Source: Faecalicatena contorta
GTDB lineage: Bacteria; Bacillota; Clostridia; Lachnospirales; Lachnospiraceae
Assembly: GCF_021531895.1 (NCBI RefSeq)
Contig: NZ_JAFBIX010000028.1
Coordinates: 1-33,402, forward strand
DNA: 33,402 bases
Direction: 5' to 3'
In this document: positions 1 to 8,935 of the stretch, piece by piece
How the letters are laid out: each line of letters starts with the position of its first letter
Numbering within the stretch: position 1 is the first letter of the stretch
The notes under the pieces: generated by a model
Told to the model about the DNA's origin: nothing
Database searches by the model: none
The model's input: the letters and a program-made list of their open reading frames with translations, nothing else
Program-made: the position numbers and the translations under genes

Positions 1-30
1 GTATAATATAATGGAATGGGGATAAAATAA

Positions 31-62
31 AAAGGCGGTTCCATATAAGGAATACCGCCTTT
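31..62 (-). terminator. Intrinsic terminator of the TSUP permease gene
   Basis: Arms AAAGGCGGT (31-39) and ACCGCCTTT (54-62) pair perfectly. On the minus strand the stem is followed by a T-rich run (TTTTATTTTAT, 21-31). It lies about 30 nt beyond the stop codon of the minus-strand permease gene. Confidence 0.85.
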
Positions 63-91
63 GGTTGTCAATATGTAATTTTCAATATAGA

Positions 92-964
92 TTAAGCCTC
101 TGTCTTGTTGGCATCTCTAAAGAACATAATAGATGTGTAAATCATAACTACACAAATGATGTATGTTAATGTCTTCAGTGAGAAGAAGCAAGCTACTTTG
201 TAAGCGATAAATACACCAACACATCCGAACAATGCAAGGCAAAGAGCTGCTTTTCTATCATACTTACCTTCTTTGATGAACTTGAAGCATGCAGCATTCA
301 TAAGGAATGCACAAGATCCCATCATGATTGGGAAAGCAGTTCCGATATTCATTCCGAGTGCTGCACAAAGAGCCATACAAGGAGCATACAAACCAACACC
401 GATCATCATAAGTGCTCCCAGGAAGAAGTTAACAACAACACCAATTACTAACTTAATACCTGTAAGACCAAGAGCTTCACCACTTACACCGAATGGTCCA
501 ATTCCTGCATTCTTACAAGCAAGAACGATTGCAAGGATAAGAAGACCAACACCAAGACCTAAACGAACCATCTTAAGATTCCATTTACATACGATACCAG
601 CTCCAACTAAAGCACCAACAACAGATGCAGCAAGCATAAGTACCAGAGTAAGAGGATCAATATCTACAAAGCTGAAGAACAGAAGTGCTTCCAATGTAAC
701 AGGGAAAGTATCACCAACATTCAGCGTACCTGGAATTGTTTCGTCTGGGCTGGACTTTGTGAATTTGAAACCAGCCTGTGTAGTTGCATAAGAACCAATT
801 CCCCATGTGTCAAGTAAGTTTGTGATGCATCCGATGATTGCCAATGGAACCCAGTGTCCACCTTGGAAATCTTCCTTGTGTGCAAGCAAATCTTTGATAA
901 AATATGCGCCAGATGCGATAACAAAGATAATCAGCACGATACGTAAAATCATAATAACATCCAT
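92..964 (-). CDS. TSUP-family (TauE/SafE-like) membrane permease
   Basis: A 290-residue, very hydrophobic protein with about eight predicted membrane segments, an N-terminal transmembrane helix, and the internal pseudo-repeat typical of the TSUP family. TSUP proteins are thought to export sulfite, sulfonates or other small organosulfur anions, but many have no assigned substrate. The two Gly-rich helices around residues 105-150 and 170-215 are the kind seen in this family. The ATG at 962-964 is preceded on the minus strand by GGAGGG at about 973-978. The gene stands alone between its own promoter and terminator and is divergent from the S10 operon. Family assignment is by overall resemblance; substrate unknown. 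Confidence 0.8.
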   Translation of the reverse strand: MDVIMILRIVLIIFVIASGAYFIKDLLAHKEDFQGGHWVPLAIIGCITNLLDTWGIGSYATTQAGFKFTKSSPDETIPGTLNVGDTFPVTLEALLFFSFVDIDPLTLVLMLAASVVGALVGAGIVCKWNLKMVRLGLGVGLLILAIVLACKNAGIGPFGVSGEALGLTGIKLVIGVVVNFFLGALMMIGVGLYAPCMALCAALGMNIGTAFPIMMGSCAFLMNAACFKFIKEGKYDRKAALCLALFGCVGVFIAYKVACFFSLKTLTYIICVVMIYTSIMFFRDANKTEA

Positions 965-1090
965 TTTTTCATCCCTCCAGATTGTTTAAAAGTAAAAAAA
1001 TAGAAACAGAAATCTTAGTATATAATATGAAATATAAGCACCCCGATATGAAAATATTTGTTAAATTATATACCATCTGTTCATGCTATA

Positions 1091-1119
1091 ATTCTACCAA
1101 TTTTTATGCAAAAAGTCAA
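1091..1119 (-). promoter_or_regulatory. SigA-type promoter of the TSUP gene
   Basis: On the minus strand TTGACT (1114-1119) and TAGAAT (1091-1096) are separated by exactly 17 bp. The predicted start near 1084 gives a 5' UTR of about 120 nt. The UTR contains a TTGTTAA half-site at 1058-1064, which I do not interpret as a functional operator. Confidence 0.7.
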
Positions 1120-1220
1120 TGAAATACATAAAAATTGCATAAGGAAAGGACATAATTACATGAATGCAAGTGGAATGTAAAGGAGGAAAGCAGAAAAATG
1201 CATATGTGACTGCGGCTGGT

Positions 1221-1249
1221 TTGACAAAAAAATAATTTTATCCTATTAT
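1221..1249 (+). promoter_or_regulatory. Main promoter of the S10-spc-alpha operon
   Basis: A consensus TTGACA (1221-1226) lies 17 bp from TATTAT (1244-1249). An overlapping TATAAT at 1247-1252 would have a 20-bp spacer and is less likely. Transcription should begin near 1256, leaving a leader of about 360 nt before rpsJ. Confidence 0.75.
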
Positions 1250-1255
1250 AATAAG

Positions 1256-1616
1256 GAAGTTTTGCGCTGATAAGTATATTGCAGATGAATTAAAGAGCCA
1301 GAAGAACCAATAAGATGAATTGTATTAAAAAAAATACAATAAATCCAAGAAAAGGCTTGCAAAATATGGATTCATTCGATATACTAAGAGAGCTGTGACA
1401 TGATAGCTGTGAAGCGTGAGGTTGCTGCCTGATATGGCAGGTTTTCCGTGGAGCGAATGTCAAGTTAGGAAACTGGCGACAAGTCACTGTACGAAACTAT
1501 AACAGCCACTGAGATGTGGTAACAACGTGTGAGGTTCTCACGACACACACGGGAGAGTGTACAGTCACCGCTTGTCGTACTGAAGTTAAAAGTACGAAAA
1601 GGAGGCGACTTTTTTT
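1256..1616 (+). ncRNA. Structured 5' leader of rpsJ, probable r-protein leader
   Basis: This stretch has no convincing gene but holds several hairpins: an 8-bp perfect stem around an A6 loop (1319-1326/1333-1340), CTGCC/GGCAG (1425-1429/1436-1440), GTGAG/CTCAC around 1529-1541, and CGTACT/AGTACG (1576-1581/1591-1596). At its 3' end AGTC at 1563-1566 can pair with GACT at 1607-1610, placing the rpsJ ribosome binding site inside an imperfect stem that ends in seven T. Leaders in front of rpsJ are known in Firmicutes, and in E. coli L4 controls the S10 leader. That this one binds a ribosomal protein is inference from position and folding. Confidence 0.6.
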
Positions 1617-1934
1617 ATGGCAAGTCAAGTAATGAGAATCACTTTGAAAGCGTATGATCATCAGTTGGTAGATGCATCCGCAAAAAAAATCATCGAAACT
1701 GTAAAAAAGAATGGATCACAGGTGAGTGGACCGGTACCACTTCCAACTAAGAAAGAAGTAGTTACAATCTTAAGAGCGGTTCACAAATACAAAGATTCCA
1801 GAGAACAGTTCGAACAGAGAACTCATAAGAGACTTATCGATATCATTGCACCAACACAGAAGACTGTTGACGCATTGTCTAGATTAGAGATGCCAGCTGG
1901 TGTTTACATTGATATCAAAATGAAAAATAAGTAG
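1617..1934 (+). CDS. rpsJ: 30S ribosomal protein S10 (uS10, NusE)
   Basis: 105 residues, close to the usual 100-105. It contains the family's conserved basic-loop segment around residues 40-65 and a C-terminal strand ending in the typical short basic tail. S10 sits in the 30S head and, as NusE, pairs with NusB and NusG in transcription antitermination. GGAGG at 1601-1605 lies 11 nt before the ATG, slightly long, and the gap is filled with T residues that also form the end of a possible leader hairpin. It is the first gene of the operon, so its translation is a natural control point. Confidence 0.97.
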   Translation: MASQVMRITLKAYDHQLVDASAKKIIETVKKNGSQVSGPVPLPTKKEVVTILRAVHKYKDSREQFEQRTHKRLIDIIAPTQKTVDALSRLEMPAGVYIDIKMKNK

Positions 1935-1984
1935 AACGCAGTAATTCCTAAAATTTAGGATGAACGTCCAAGCGGCGTTCCGCT
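1934..1984 (+). repeat. Palindromic spacer between rpsJ and rplC
   Basis: GAACGC (1934-1939) pairs with GCGTTC (1975-1980), enclosing a short TCCTA/TAGGA hairpin near 1945-1960. An alternative 5-bp hairpin AGCGG/CCGCT (1971-1984) shares bases with it. The element sits just before the rplC ribosome binding site. It may be a processing or translation-control structure; function unknown. Confidence 0.45.
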
Positions 1985-2007
1985 GTAAATCACAGGAGGT
2001 AATTATA

Positions 2008-2688
2008 ATGAAGAAAGCTATCTTAGCTACAAAAGTCGGAATGACTCAGATCTTCAACGAAGACGGAACATTAACACCGGTAACTGTACTTCAGGCTGGT
2101 CCTTGTGTTGTAACACAGATCAAAACTGTTGAAAATGATGGTTACGATGCGGTTCAGGTTGGATTCGTTGACAAGAAAGACAAAATTGTTAACAAAGACA
2201 AGAGCGGTAAGAAAGAAATCGTTCATCGTCACGGTGTGACAAAAGCTGAACAGGGACATTTTGCAAAAGCTGGTGTTTCTAGTAAGAGATTCGTGAGAGA
2301 ATTTAAATTTGAAAATGCTTCTGAATATGAACTGGCTCAGGAAATCAAGGTTGATATTTTTGAGGCGGGAGATAAGATTGATGCTACTGCAATTTCTAAA
2401 GGAAAAGGATTCCAGGGCGCAATCAAGAGACATAATCAGCATAGAGGACCAATGACACACGGTTCTAAGTTCCATCGTCATGCAGGTTCTAACGGAGCTG
2501 CTTCTGATCCGAGTAAAGTATTCAAGGGCAAAAAGATGCCGGGACACATGGGAAGTAAGAAGATTACGATCCAGAATCTTGAAGTCGTACGCGTAGATGC
2601 TGAGAATAACTTGCTTTTGGTTAAGGGTTCTGTACCAGGACCAAAGAAATCTTTAGTAACTATCAAAGAAGCAGTAAAGGCTAACTAA
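2008..2688 (+). CDS. rplC: 50S ribosomal protein L3 (uL3)
   Basis: 226 residues from the ATG at 2008, which follows AGGAGGT (1994-2000) at good spacing. An in-frame ATG at 1960 would add 16 unconserved residues and has no ribosome binding site, so it is rejected. L3 is an early assembly protein whose long loop reaches the peptidyl-transferase centre. That loop is visible at about residues 130-180, with [10 protein letters not shown] and later [12 protein letters not shown]. The loop reads ASDPSKV where enteric L3 has its methylated glutamine region, as usual for Gram-positives. Confidence 0.97.
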   Translation: MKKAILATKVGMTQIFNEDGTLTPVTVLQAGPCVVTQIKTVENDGYDAVQVGFVDKKDKIVNKDKSGKKEIVHRHGVTKAEQGHFAKAGVSSKRFVREFKFENASEYELAQEIKVDIFEAGDKIDATAISKGKGFQGAIKRHNQHRGPMTHGSKFHRHAGSNGAASDPSKVFKGKKMPGHMGSKKITIQNLEVVRVDAENNLLLVKGSVPGPKKSLVTIKEAVKAN

Positions 2689-2718
2689 GCTTTGGCGAAG
2701 GAAGGAGGAAGACTTAAG

Positions 2719-3339
2719 ATGGCAAACGTATCCGTTTATAATATCGAAGGTAAAGAAGTTGGAACAATCGATTTAAGCGATGCTGTATTCGGTGTTGAAG
2801 TAAATGAACATCTGGTACACATGGCTGTTGTTAACCAGCTTGCAAATAAACGTCAGGGAACACAGAAGGCAAAAACACGTTCTGAAGTTTCTGGTGGCGG
2901 AAGAAAACCATGGAGACAAAAAGGAACAGGTCATGCTAGACAGGGTTCTACAAGAGCTCCGCAGTGGACAGGCGGTGGAGTAGTGTTTGCTCCGGTACCG
3001 AGAGATTATTCATTCAAGATGAATAAGAAAGAGAAAAGAGCGGCTCTTAAATCAGCTCTTACAGCAAAAGTAGAAGAAAACAAATTCATCGTTGTTGACG
3101 AAATCAAATTTGATGAGATCAAGACAAAGAATTTCGCAAACATTCTGAAGAACTTAGATGTATCTAAAGCATTAGTAGTATTAGAAGATGGCAATACAAA
3201 TGCAGAGATCTCTGCAAGAAACATTGCTGATGTTAAGACTGCAAAGACTAATACGATCAATGTGTACGATATCTTAAAATACAACACAGTAATCGCAACG
3301 AAAGCTGCTGTTGCTAATATCGAGGAGGTGTACGCATAA
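2719..3339 (+). CDS. rplD: 50S ribosomal protein L4 (uL4)
   Basis: 206 residues from the ATG at 2719, placed 10 nt after GGAGG (2704-2708). The upstream in-frame TTG at 2692 would put the ribosome binding site inside the gene and is rejected. The extended tunnel loop is clear around residues 45-95, with [13 protein letters not shown] followed by the [10 protein letters not shown] segment. This loop lines the exit tunnel near the macrolide site. In enteric bacteria L4 represses its own operon, so it is a candidate ligand for the rpsJ leader. The stop overlaps the rplW start by one base (TAATG). Confidence 0.96.
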   Translation: MANVSVYNIEGKEVGTIDLSDAVFGVEVNEHLVHMAVVNQLANKRQGTQKAKTRSEVSGGGRKPWRQKGTGHARQGSTRAPQWTGGGVVFAPVPRDYSFKMNKKEKRAALKSALTAKVEENKFIVVDEIKFDEIKTKNFANILKNLDVSKALVVLEDGNTNAEISARNIADVKTAKTNTINVYDILKYNTVIATKAAVANIEEVYA

Positions 3340-3644
3340 TGGCAAACGTTCAGTATTATGATGTAATCCTTAAACCAGTTGTAACAGAAAAGAGTATGGA
3401 ACTTATGGGAGAAAAGAAATATACTTTCTTGGTACACCCAGAAGCAACAAAGTCTCAGGTAAAAGAAGCTGTTGAAAAGATGTTCAACGGTACAAAAGTG
3501 AAAAGTGTTAACACAATGAACTGTGAAGGTAAGAAAAAAAGAGTTCGTGGAACTATGCAGTTTGGAAAGACAGCCAACACAAAGAAGGCTATCGTTCAGT
3601 TAACAGAAGACAGCGCAGATATCGAGATCTTCGAGGGATTATAA
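3339..3644 (+). CDS. rplW: 50S ribosomal protein L23 (uL23)
   Basis: 101 residues, the normal length. L23 lies at the tunnel exit and is the docking site of trigger factor and signal recognition particle. The N-terminal [13 protein letters not shown] motif is diagnostic. The start is translationally coupled to rplD through the TAATG overlap, with GAGGAGGT at about 3322-3329. The gene is followed by an unusually long spacer of about 138 nt before rplB. Confidence 0.96.
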   Translation: MANVQYYDVILKPVVTEKSMELMGEKKYTFLVHPEATKSQVKEAVEKMFNGTKVKSVNTMNCEGKKKRVRGTMQFGKTANTKKAIVQLTEDSADIEIFEGL

Positions 3645-3670
3645 GACTTGCTGAAGCTTAGTCGGATCCC

Positions 3671-3746
3671 GTTCGGTGAGTTTGGCGAGGTTTTTTTGAA
3701 CCTTGCGAAGCGAATACATCCGAACAATCATACGGTGCAAATCCGT
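3671..3746 (+). repeat. REP-like palindromic element, rplW-rplB spacer
   Basis: GTTCGG (3671-3676) pairs with CCGAAC (3720-3725). Inside lies an 8-bp stem GCGAGGTT/AACCTTGC (3685-3692/3699-3706, one G-U pair) with T residues in its loop. A small ACGG/CCGT hairpin follows at 3732-3746. The outer CGTTCG..CGAAC stem recurs in the spacers after rpmJ and rpsM. Confidence 0.55.
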
Positions 3747-3782
3747 GATATTAATAATTAGAATTTGAAAGGAGAAGCAATC

Positions 3783-4625
3783 ATGGGAATTAAAACATAT
3801 CGCCCATATACGCCTTCCAGAAGACAGATGACTGGATCTGATTTCTCAGAAATCACAAAGACAACTCCAGAAAAATCTCTGTTAGCTCCAAAGAGCAGAC
3901 AGGCAGGACGTAATAATCAAGGTAAAATTACAGTTAGACACCGCGGAGGCGGAGCTAAGAAGAAATATAGAGTAATCGACTTCAAGAGAAGAAAAGACGG
4001 AATTGCTGCTACAGTTCTTGGCATCGAGTACGATCCAAACAGAACAGCTAATATCGCTCTTATCTGCTATGAAGATGGTGAAAAAGCATATATCCTTGCA
4101 CCAGCAGGGTTACAGGTAGGCTGGAAAGTTATGAATGGACCAGAAGCAGAAGTATTGATCGGTAACTGTCTTCCACTTTCTGAGATTCCTGTAGGTACTC
4201 AGGTACACAACATTGAGCTTCATCCTGGAAAGGGCGGACAGCTGGTTCGTTCAGCAGGTAACAGCGCACAGTTAATGGCAAAAGAAGGAAAATATGCAAC
4301 ACTTCGACTTCCATCAGGAGAGATGAGAATGGTACCAATCGAGTGCCGTGCATCTGTTGGAGTTGTAGGAAATGGGGATCACAACCTGATCAACATTGGT
4401 AAAGCAGGACGTAAACGTCACATGGGTATCAGACCTACAGTTCGTGGTTCTGTTATGAACCCGAATGACCATCCGCATGGTGGTGGTGAAGGTAAGACAG
4501 GAATCGGTCGTCCGGGTCCGTGTACACCTTGGGGTAAACCAGCACTTGGTCTTAAGACAAGAAAGAAAAATAAAGCTTCTAACAAGATGATTGTAAGAAG
4601 AAGAGATGGTAAAGCTATTAAATAA
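3783..4625 (+). CDS. rplB: 50S ribosomal protein L2 (uL2)
   Basis: 280 residues from the ATG at 3783, preceded by AAAGGAG (3768-3774). An upstream in-frame TTG at 3765 is discarded because it precedes this ribosome binding site. L2 is essential for subunit association and peptidyl transfer. The C-terminal [20 protein letters not shown] segment contains the histidine motif near the active site. The N-terminal OB-like and SH3-like halves are both complete. Confidence 0.97.
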   Translation: MGIKTYRPYTPSRRQMTGSDFSEITKTTPEKSLLAPKSRQAGRNNQGKITVRHRGGGAKKKYRVIDFKRRKDGIAATVLGIEYDPNRTANIALICYEDGEKAYILAPAGLQVGWKVMNGPEAEVLIGNCLPLSEIPVGTQVHNIELHPGKGGQLVRSAGNSAQLMAKEGKYATLRLPSGEMRMVPIECRASVGVVGNGDHNLINIGKAGRKRHMGIRPTVRGSVMNPNDHPHGGGEGKTGIGRPGPCTPWGKPALGLKTRKKNKASNKMIVRRRDGKAIK

Positions 4626-4643
4626 TTAAGGAGGTTATAACCT

Positions 4644-4925
4644 ATGGCACGTTCAATTAAAAAAGGACCATTCGCAGACGCAAGCCTGCTCAAGAAGGTT
4701 GATGCTATGAACGCTTCTGGAGACAAGTCCGTAATTAAGACATGGTCTCGTCGTTCTACAATCTTCCCAAGCATGGTTGGACATACAATTGCCGTTCATG
4801 ACGGAAGAAAACATGTACCTGTATATGTAACAGAAGATATGGTTGGACACAAACTCGGAGAGTTCGTGGCAACCAGAACATACAGAGGACATGGAAAAGA
4901 CGAAAAGAAATCAAAAGTTAGATAA
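4644..4925 (+). CDS. rpsS: 30S ribosomal protein S19 (uS19)
   Basis: 93 residues, the standard length. It begins [12 protein letters not shown] and contains the conserved [21 protein letters not shown] stretch. S19 forms a complex with S13 in the 30S head and contacts the A-site finger. AAGGAGG (4628-4634) lies 9 nt before the ATG. Spacers on both sides are short, about 18 and 26 nt, as expected for a co-translated cluster. Confidence 0.97.
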   Translation: MARSIKKGPFADASLLKKVDAMNASGDKSVIKTWSRRSTIFPSMVGHTIAVHDGRKHVPVYVTEDMVGHKLGEFVATRTYRGHGKDEKKSKVR

Positions 4926-4951
4926 TTACATTGTGAAAGGAGGGTTCATCC

Positions 4952-5338
4952 ATGGCAAAAGGACATAGATCCCAAATCAAGAGAGAGAGAAATGCTAACA
5001 AAGATACAAGACCTTCTGCTAAGTTATCTTATGCAAGAGTTTCTGTTCAGAAAGCATGCTACGTATTAGATGCCATCAGAGGTAAGGATGTAACAACAGC
5101 ACTTGGTATTTTAACTTACAATCCAAGATATGCTTCTAGTTTAATAAAGAAATTATTGGAGTCAGCAATTGCAAATGCTGAAAACAACAACGGTATGAAT
5201 GTTGAGAATCTTTATATTGCAGAGGCTTATGCAAACAAAGGACCAACAATGAAGAGAATCAGACCTAGAGCACAGGGAAGAGCTTACAGAATCGAGAAGA
5301 GAATGAGCCACATTACACTTGTGCTTGATGAAAGATAA
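4952..5338 (+). CDS. rplV: 50S ribosomal protein L22 (uL22)
   Basis: 128 residues; the family is usually 110-130, the excess being a basic N-terminal extension ([12 protein letters not shown]). The beta-hairpin that enters the exit tunnel is present in the last third ([15 protein letters not shown]). AAGGAGGG at about 4937-4944 precedes the ATG. The gap to rpsC is only 11 nt. Confidence 0.96.
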   Translation: MAKGHRSQIKRERNANKDTRPSAKLSYARVSVQKACYVLDAIRGKDVTTALGILTYNPRYASSLIKKLLESAIANAENNNGMNVENLYIAEAYANKGPTMKRIRPRAQGRAYRIEKRMSHITLVLDER

Positions 5339-5349
5339 GGAGGGCAATC

Positions 5350-6003
5350 ATGGGACAGAAAGTTAATCCTCATGGCTTAAGAGTCGGTGTTATCAAAGAC
5401 TGGGACTCTAGATGGTATGCAGAAAAAGATTTTGCAGACTACTTAGTAGAAGACCATGAAATCAGAACGTATCTTAAGAAGAGATTATACAGCGCCGGTG
5501 TTTCTAAGATTGAGATCGAAAGAGCATCTGACCGCGTAAAAATCATTATTTATACAGCAAAACCTGGTGTAGTAATCGGTAAAGGTGGAGCAGAAATCGA
5601 AAAAGTAAAAGGTGAATTAGCACAGTTTACTAATAAGAAATTAATCGTTGATATTAAGGAAATCAAGAGACCGGATAAAGATGCTCAGTTAGTAGCAGAA
5701 AACATCGCATTACAGCTTGAGAACCGTATCTCTTTCAGACGTGCAATGAAATCTTGTATGTCAAGAACAATGAAAGCCGGAGCACTTGGTGTTAAGACAT
5801 CTGTGTCAGGACGTCTTGGCGGAGCAGATATGGCTCGTACAGAGTTCTACAGTGAAGGAACAATTCCTCTTCAGACACTGAGAGCAGATATCGACTACGG
5901 ATTCGCTGAAGCTGACACAACTTATGGAAAAGTTGGTGTTAAGGTATGGATTTACAAGGGCGAAGTTCTTCCGGAAAAAGCAGCAAAGGAAGGAGATAGA
6001 TAA
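5350..6003 (+). CDS. rpsC: 30S ribosomal protein S3 (uS3)
   Basis: 217 residues. The KH domain with [15 protein letters not shown] lies around residues 75-90, and the C-terminal domain carries the [11 protein letters not shown] motif. S3 sits at the mRNA entry channel and has helicase activity with S4. The start [13 protein letters not shown] is canonical, with AAGGAGG overlapping the rplV stop. The last codons contain the GGAG used by rplP. Confidence 0.97.
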   Translation: MGQKVNPHGLRVGVIKDWDSRWYAEKDFADYLVEDHEIRTYLKKRLYSAGVSKIEIERASDRVKIIIYTAKPGVVIGKGGAEIEKVKGELAQFTNKKLIVDIKEIKRPDKDAQLVAENIALQLENRISFRRAMKSCMSRTMKAGALGVKTSVSGRLGGADMARTEFYSEGTIPLQTLRADIDYGFAEADTTYGKVGVKVWIYKGEVLPEKAAKEGDR

Positions 6004-6005
6004 TC

Positions 6006-6443
6006 ATGTTAATGCCAAAAAGAGTAAAACGTCGTAAACAATTCCGTGGTTCCATGAAGGGTAAAGCACTTCGCGGAAACAAGATTACAAATGGTGAATA
6101 TGGTATCGTTGCAATGGAACCTTGCTGGATCCGTTCAAACCAGATCGAAGCTGCCCGTATCGCTATGACACGTTATATCAAACGTGGTGGTAAAGTTTGG
6201 ATCAAAATATTCCCAGATAAACCTGTAACTACGAAACCAGCTGAAACACGTATGGGTTCTGGAAAAGGAACCTTAGAATACTGGGTAGCAGTTGTTAAGC
6301 CGGGTCGCGTAATGTTCGAGATCGCTGGCGTATCAGAAGAAGTTGCAAGAGAAGCACTTCGTCTGGCAACACACAAGCTGCCATGTAAATGTAAAGTAGT
6401 TTCTCGCGCAGACTTAGAAGGCGGTGATAACAGTGAAAATTAA
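6006..6443 (+). CDS. rplP: 50S ribosomal protein L16 (uL16)
   Basis: 145 residues, normal for the family. It opens [15 protein letters not shown] and includes the conserved [20 protein letters not shown] segment that contacts A-site tRNA. The first ATG (6006) is kept because the family keeps two residues before MPKR and the spacing from GGAG in the rpsC tail suits it. The ATG at 6012 is an alternative. The last 11 nt overlap the proposed rpmC start. Confidence 0.96.
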   Translation: MLMPKRVKRRKQFRGSMKGKALRGNKITNGEYGIVAMEPCWIRSNQIEAARIAMTRYIKRGGKVWIKIFPDKPVTTKPAETRMGSGKGTLEYWVAVVKPGRVMFEIAGVSEEVAREALRLATHKLPCKCKVVSRADLEGGDNSEN

Positions 6444-6636
6444 TGCATTTGTAGAAGATTTAAAGACAAAATCAGCTGCAGAGCTGAACGAAGAATTAGT
6501 AGCTGCTAAAAAGGAACTTTTTAACTTAAGATTCCAGAACGCAACAAATCAGTTAGATAATACAAGCAGAATCAAAGAAGTAAGAAGAAATATTGCCAGA
6601 ATCCAGACAGTGATTACGGAAAAAAGTGGCAAATAG
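6433..6636 (+). CDS. rpmC: 50S ribosomal protein L29 (uL29)
   Basis: 67 residues from the GTG at 6433, overlapping the rplP end by 11 nt. The near-perfect SD AAGGCGGTGAT inside rplP fits this GTG better than the in-frame GTG at 6424, which lies within the SD itself. The helical hairpin motif [10 protein letters not shown] is diagnostic. L29 sits next to L23 at the tunnel exit. Tight overlap implies translational coupling to rplP. Confidence 0.92.
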   Translation: MKINAFVEDLKTKSAAELNEELVAAKKELFNLRFQNATNQLDNTSRIKEVRRNIARIQTVITEKSGK

Positions 6637-6668
6637 AACTTCATTTCATGCTGAAAGGAGTATAGACT

Positions 6669-6923
6669 GTGGAAAGAAATCTTAGAAAAACCCGTGTGGG
6701 TAAGGTTATCAGTAATAAAATGGATAAGACCATAGTTGTTGCAGTTGAAGATCATGTAAAACATCCACTTTACAAAAAAATCGTAAAGAGAACTTACAAG
6801 TTGAAAGCACATGATGAGAATAACGAGTGCAACATCGGCGACAAAGTAAAAGTTATGGAAACAAGACCACTCTCTAAGGATAAGAGATGGAGACTTGTTG
6901 AAGTTATGGAAAAAGTGAAATAG
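6669..6923 (+). CDS. rpsQ: 30S ribosomal protein S17 (uS17)
   Basis: 84 residues with the OB-fold pattern [17 protein letters not shown] near the N-terminus and [17 protein letters not shown] near the C-terminus. S17 is a primary 16S rRNA binder. It starts with GTG at 6669, 9 nt after AAAGGAG (6653-6659). Length is standard. Confidence 0.95.
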   Translation: MERNLRKTRVGKVISNKMDKTIVVAVEDHVKHPLYKKIVKRTYKLKAHDENNECNIGDKVKVMETRPLSKDKRWRLVEVMEKVK

Positions 6924-6942
6924 TATAAGGAGGGAAACCTGC

Positions 6943-7311
6943 ATGATACAGCAAGAAAGCAGACTGAAAGTAGCAGACAACACAGGTGCAAAAGAATTAC
7001 TGTGTATTCGTGTTATGGGCGGTTCAACAAGAAGATATGCAAGTATCGGTGATGTGATCATTGCGACTGTTAAAGATGCAACACCAGGCGGCGTTGTTAA
7101 AAAAGGCGATGTAGTAAAAGCTGTAGTTGTTCGTACTGTAAATAGTACTCGTCGTAAAGATGGTTCTTATATCCGTTTCGACGAAAATGCTGCTGTAATT
7201 ATAAAAGATGATAAGACACCAAGAGGAACCCGTATTTTTGGACCAGTAGCAAGAGAGCTCCGTGACAAACAGTTCATGAGAATTGTTTCCCTGGCTCCGG
7301 AAGTACTATAA
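6943..7311 (+). CDS. rplN: 50S ribosomal protein L14 (uL14)
   Basis: 122 residues, exactly the usual size, beginning [20 protein letters not shown]14 forms intersubunit bridges with 16S rRNA and is the docking site of the silencing factor RsfS. AAGGAGGG (about 6927-6934) precedes the ATG. Its stop codon overlaps the SD of rplX. Confidence 0.97.
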   Translation: MIQQESRLKVADNTGAKELLCIRVMGGSTRRYASIGDVIIATVKDATPGGVVKKGDVVKAVVVRTVNSTRRKDGSYIRFDENAAVIIKDDKTPRGTRIFGPVARELRDKQFMRIVSLAPEVL

Positions 7312-7324
7312 GGAGGTGCGCAAG

Positions 7325-7636
7325 ATGTCAATGTTAAAAATCAAAAAAGGCGACACTGTTAAGGTTATCGCTGGTAAAGATAAAGACAAAGAAGGCAAAG
7401 TTATTGCTGTAAACCAGAAAGCTGGTAAGGTTGTTGTTGAAGGTGTCAACATGTTGACAAAGCACACAAAACCAAGTATGAATAACCAGAATGGTGGAAT
7501 CGTTCATCAGGAAGGACCTATCGATGCTTCTAATGTAATGTATGTTCACAAGGGAAAAGCAACAAGAGTGGGCATCAAAATGGACGGAGATAAGAAGGTT
7601 CGTTACGCTAAATCAACAGGCGAAGTTATTGATTAA
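7325..7636 (+). CDS. rplX: 50S ribosomal protein L24 (uL24)
   Basis: 103 residues from the ATG at 7325; the open frame runs upstream to 7283 inside rplN, but AAGGAGGT at 7310-7317 fixes the start. A KOW motif ([20 protein letters not shown]) lies near the N-terminus. L24 starts large-subunit assembly by binding the 5' end of 23S rRNA. Confidence 0.96.
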   Translation: MSMLKIKKGDTVKVIAGKDKDKEGKVIAVNQKAGKVVVEGVNMLTKHTKPSMNNQNGGIVHQEGPIDASNVMYVHKGKATRVGIKMDGDKKVRYAKSTGEVID

Positions 7637-7660
7637 TCTGAGGAAGGAGGGCCATAAGCT

Positions 7661-8200
7661 TTGAGTAGACTGAAAGAACAATACCAGAACGAAATCATTG
7701 ATGCAATGAATAAGAAGTTCGGTTATAAAAATATTATGGAAGTGCCAAAACTCGATAAAGTTGTAATCAACATGGGTGTTGGCGAAGCAAAAGATAACGC
7801 AAAACTTTTAGATTCAGCAGTAGCTGATCTTGAGAAGATCACAGGACAGAAAGCTGTTATCTGTAGAGCAAAAAAATCAGTTGCTAACTTCAAGATCAGA
7901 GAAGGAATGGCAATTGGATGTAAAGTTACCTTAAGAGGAGAAAAGATGTATGAGTTCGTTGATCGTCTGATCAACCTTGCACTTCCTCGTGTACGTGACT
8001 TTAGAGGTGTAAACCCTAACGCATTTGACGGAAGAGGAAACTATGCTCTTGGAATCAAAGAGCAGTTGATCTTCCCTGAGATCGAATATGATAAGGTTGA
8101 TAAGGTAAGAGGTATGGATATCATCTTCGTTACAACCGCTAAAACAGATGAAGAGGCGCGTGAATTGTTGAAACAGTTCAACATGCCATTTACAAAATAA
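7661..8200 (+). CDS. rplE: 50S ribosomal protein L5 (uL5)
   Basis: 179 residues, the standard length, beginning with a TTG codon 10 nt after AAGGAGG (7644-7650). No ATG lies in a suitable place, and [12 protein letters not shown] matches the usual N-terminus, so the TTG start is accepted. L5 binds 5S rRNA with L18 and contacts P-site tRNA. The conserved [15 protein letters not shown] and [17 protein letters not shown] segments are present. Confidence 0.95.
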   Translation: MSRLKEQYQNEIIDAMNKKFGYKNIMEVPKLDKVVINMGVGEAKDNAKLLDSAVADLEKITGQKAVICRAKKSVANFKIREGMAIGCKVTLRGEKMYEFVDRLINLALPRVRDFRGVNPNAFDGRGNYALGIKEQLIFPEIEYDKVDKVRGMDIIFVTTAKTDEEARELLKQFNMPFTK

Positions 8201-8211
8201 GGAGGTAAATT

Positions 8212-8397
8212 ATGGCTAAGACAGCAATGAAAGTTAAACAGCAGCGTAACCAGAAATTCTCTACCAGAGAATACAATCGCTGCAGAATCTGTGGACGTCC
8301 ACATGCATATTTGAGAAAATATGGTATCTGCCGTGTTTGCTTCCGCGAATTGGCATATAAAGGACAGATCCCTGGAGTTAAAAAATCTAGTTGGTAG
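8212..8397 (+). CDS. rpsN: 30S ribosomal protein S14, zinc-binding type
   Basis: 61 residues, the short zinc form. Cysteines C24, C27, C40 and C43 make the CxxC-x12-CxxC ribbon. The C-terminus GVKKSSW is invariant in the family. Because the zinc form is encoded in the main operon, a cysteine-less paralog may exist elsewhere for zinc starvation; none is in this window. SD AAGGAGGT lies 5 nt before the ATG. Confidence 0.97.
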   Translation: MAKTAMKVKQQRNQKFSTREYNRCRICGRPHAYLRKYGICRVCFRELAYKGQIPGVKKSSW

Positions 8398-8431
8398 GCC
8401 CTGAACACTTAGAAAAGGAGGAAAACAATTC

Positions 8432-8833
8432 ATGACTATGAGCGATCCAATCGCAGATATGCTTACAAGAATTCGTAATGCAAATACTGCTAAACATGAT
8501 ACAGTAGATGTACCATCTTCTAAGATGAAGCTTGCTATTGCTAATATCTTATTGGATGAAGGATATATCGAGAAATATGACATCATTGAAGATGGAGTAT
8601 TTAAAACAATCCATATTACATTAAAATATGGCGCAGACAAGAATGAAAAAGTTATTACAGGTCTTAAGAGAATCTCTAAACCTGGACTTCGTGTATACGC
8701 TAGCAGCGCTAATGTACCAAAGGTATTTGGCGGACTTGGAACAGCAATCATTTCCACAAACCAAGGCGTAATCACAGACAAAGAAGCAAGAAAACTTGGC
8801 GTAGGCGGAGAAGTTCTTTGCTATATTTGGTAA
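8432..8833 (+). CDS. rpsH: 30S ribosomal protein S8 (uS8)
   Basis: 133 residues. The start at 8432 is 10 nt after AAGGAGG (8415-8421); the in-frame ATG at 8438 gives MSDPIADML and is the more usual N-terminus but is 16 nt away. The C-terminal [21 protein letters not shown] is canonical. S8 is a primary 16S binder and the autogenous repressor of the spc operon in E. coli. A 167-nt spacer with tandem palindromes follows. Confidence 0.96.
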   Translation: MTMSDPIADMLTRIRNANTAKHDTVDVPSSKMKLAIANILLDEGYIEKYDIIEDGVFKTIHITLKYGADKNEKVITGLKRISKPGLRVYASSANVPKVFGGLGTAIISTNQGVITDKEARKLGVGGEVLCYIW

Positions 8834-8858
8834 CAAATGACTAAGGAAACATCATCGC

Positions 8859-8935
8859 CACTAGGTTCGAGAGAACCTCACCAAGTGGACAAGGTGTACT
8901 TTCGCACTAGGTTCGAGAATACATCACCAAGTGCT
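8859..8935 (+). repeat. Tandem REP-like hairpins, rpsH-rplF spacer
   Basis: The 14-mer CACTAGGTTCGAGA occurs at 8859-8872 and again at 8905-8918, each followed by TCACCAAGTG. Each copy can form a hairpin of CACTaGGT with ACCaAGTG (seven of eight pairs). The first copy also holds GGTTC-GAGA-GAACC. A further TGGGT-GCG-ACCCA hairpin lies just downstream, near 8956-8970. Function unknown. Confidence 0.6.

Noticed and set aside
1160-1209. Very short frames with nearby SD-like sequences upstream of the S10 promoter
   Set aside because: They code for three to six residues and lie upstream of the TTGACA promoter, so they are probably not transcribed with rpsJ.
1400-1616. A T-box or tRNA-like element in the rpsJ leader
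   Set aside because: No T-box consensus (AGGGTGGNACCGCG) and no tRNA cloverleaf with TTCRA arm could be found.
2071-2547. Long reverse-strand frames inside rplC, and similar ones across the ribosomal genes
   Set aside because: They mirror strong plus-strand genes, lack ribosome binding sites and show no recognisable domains.
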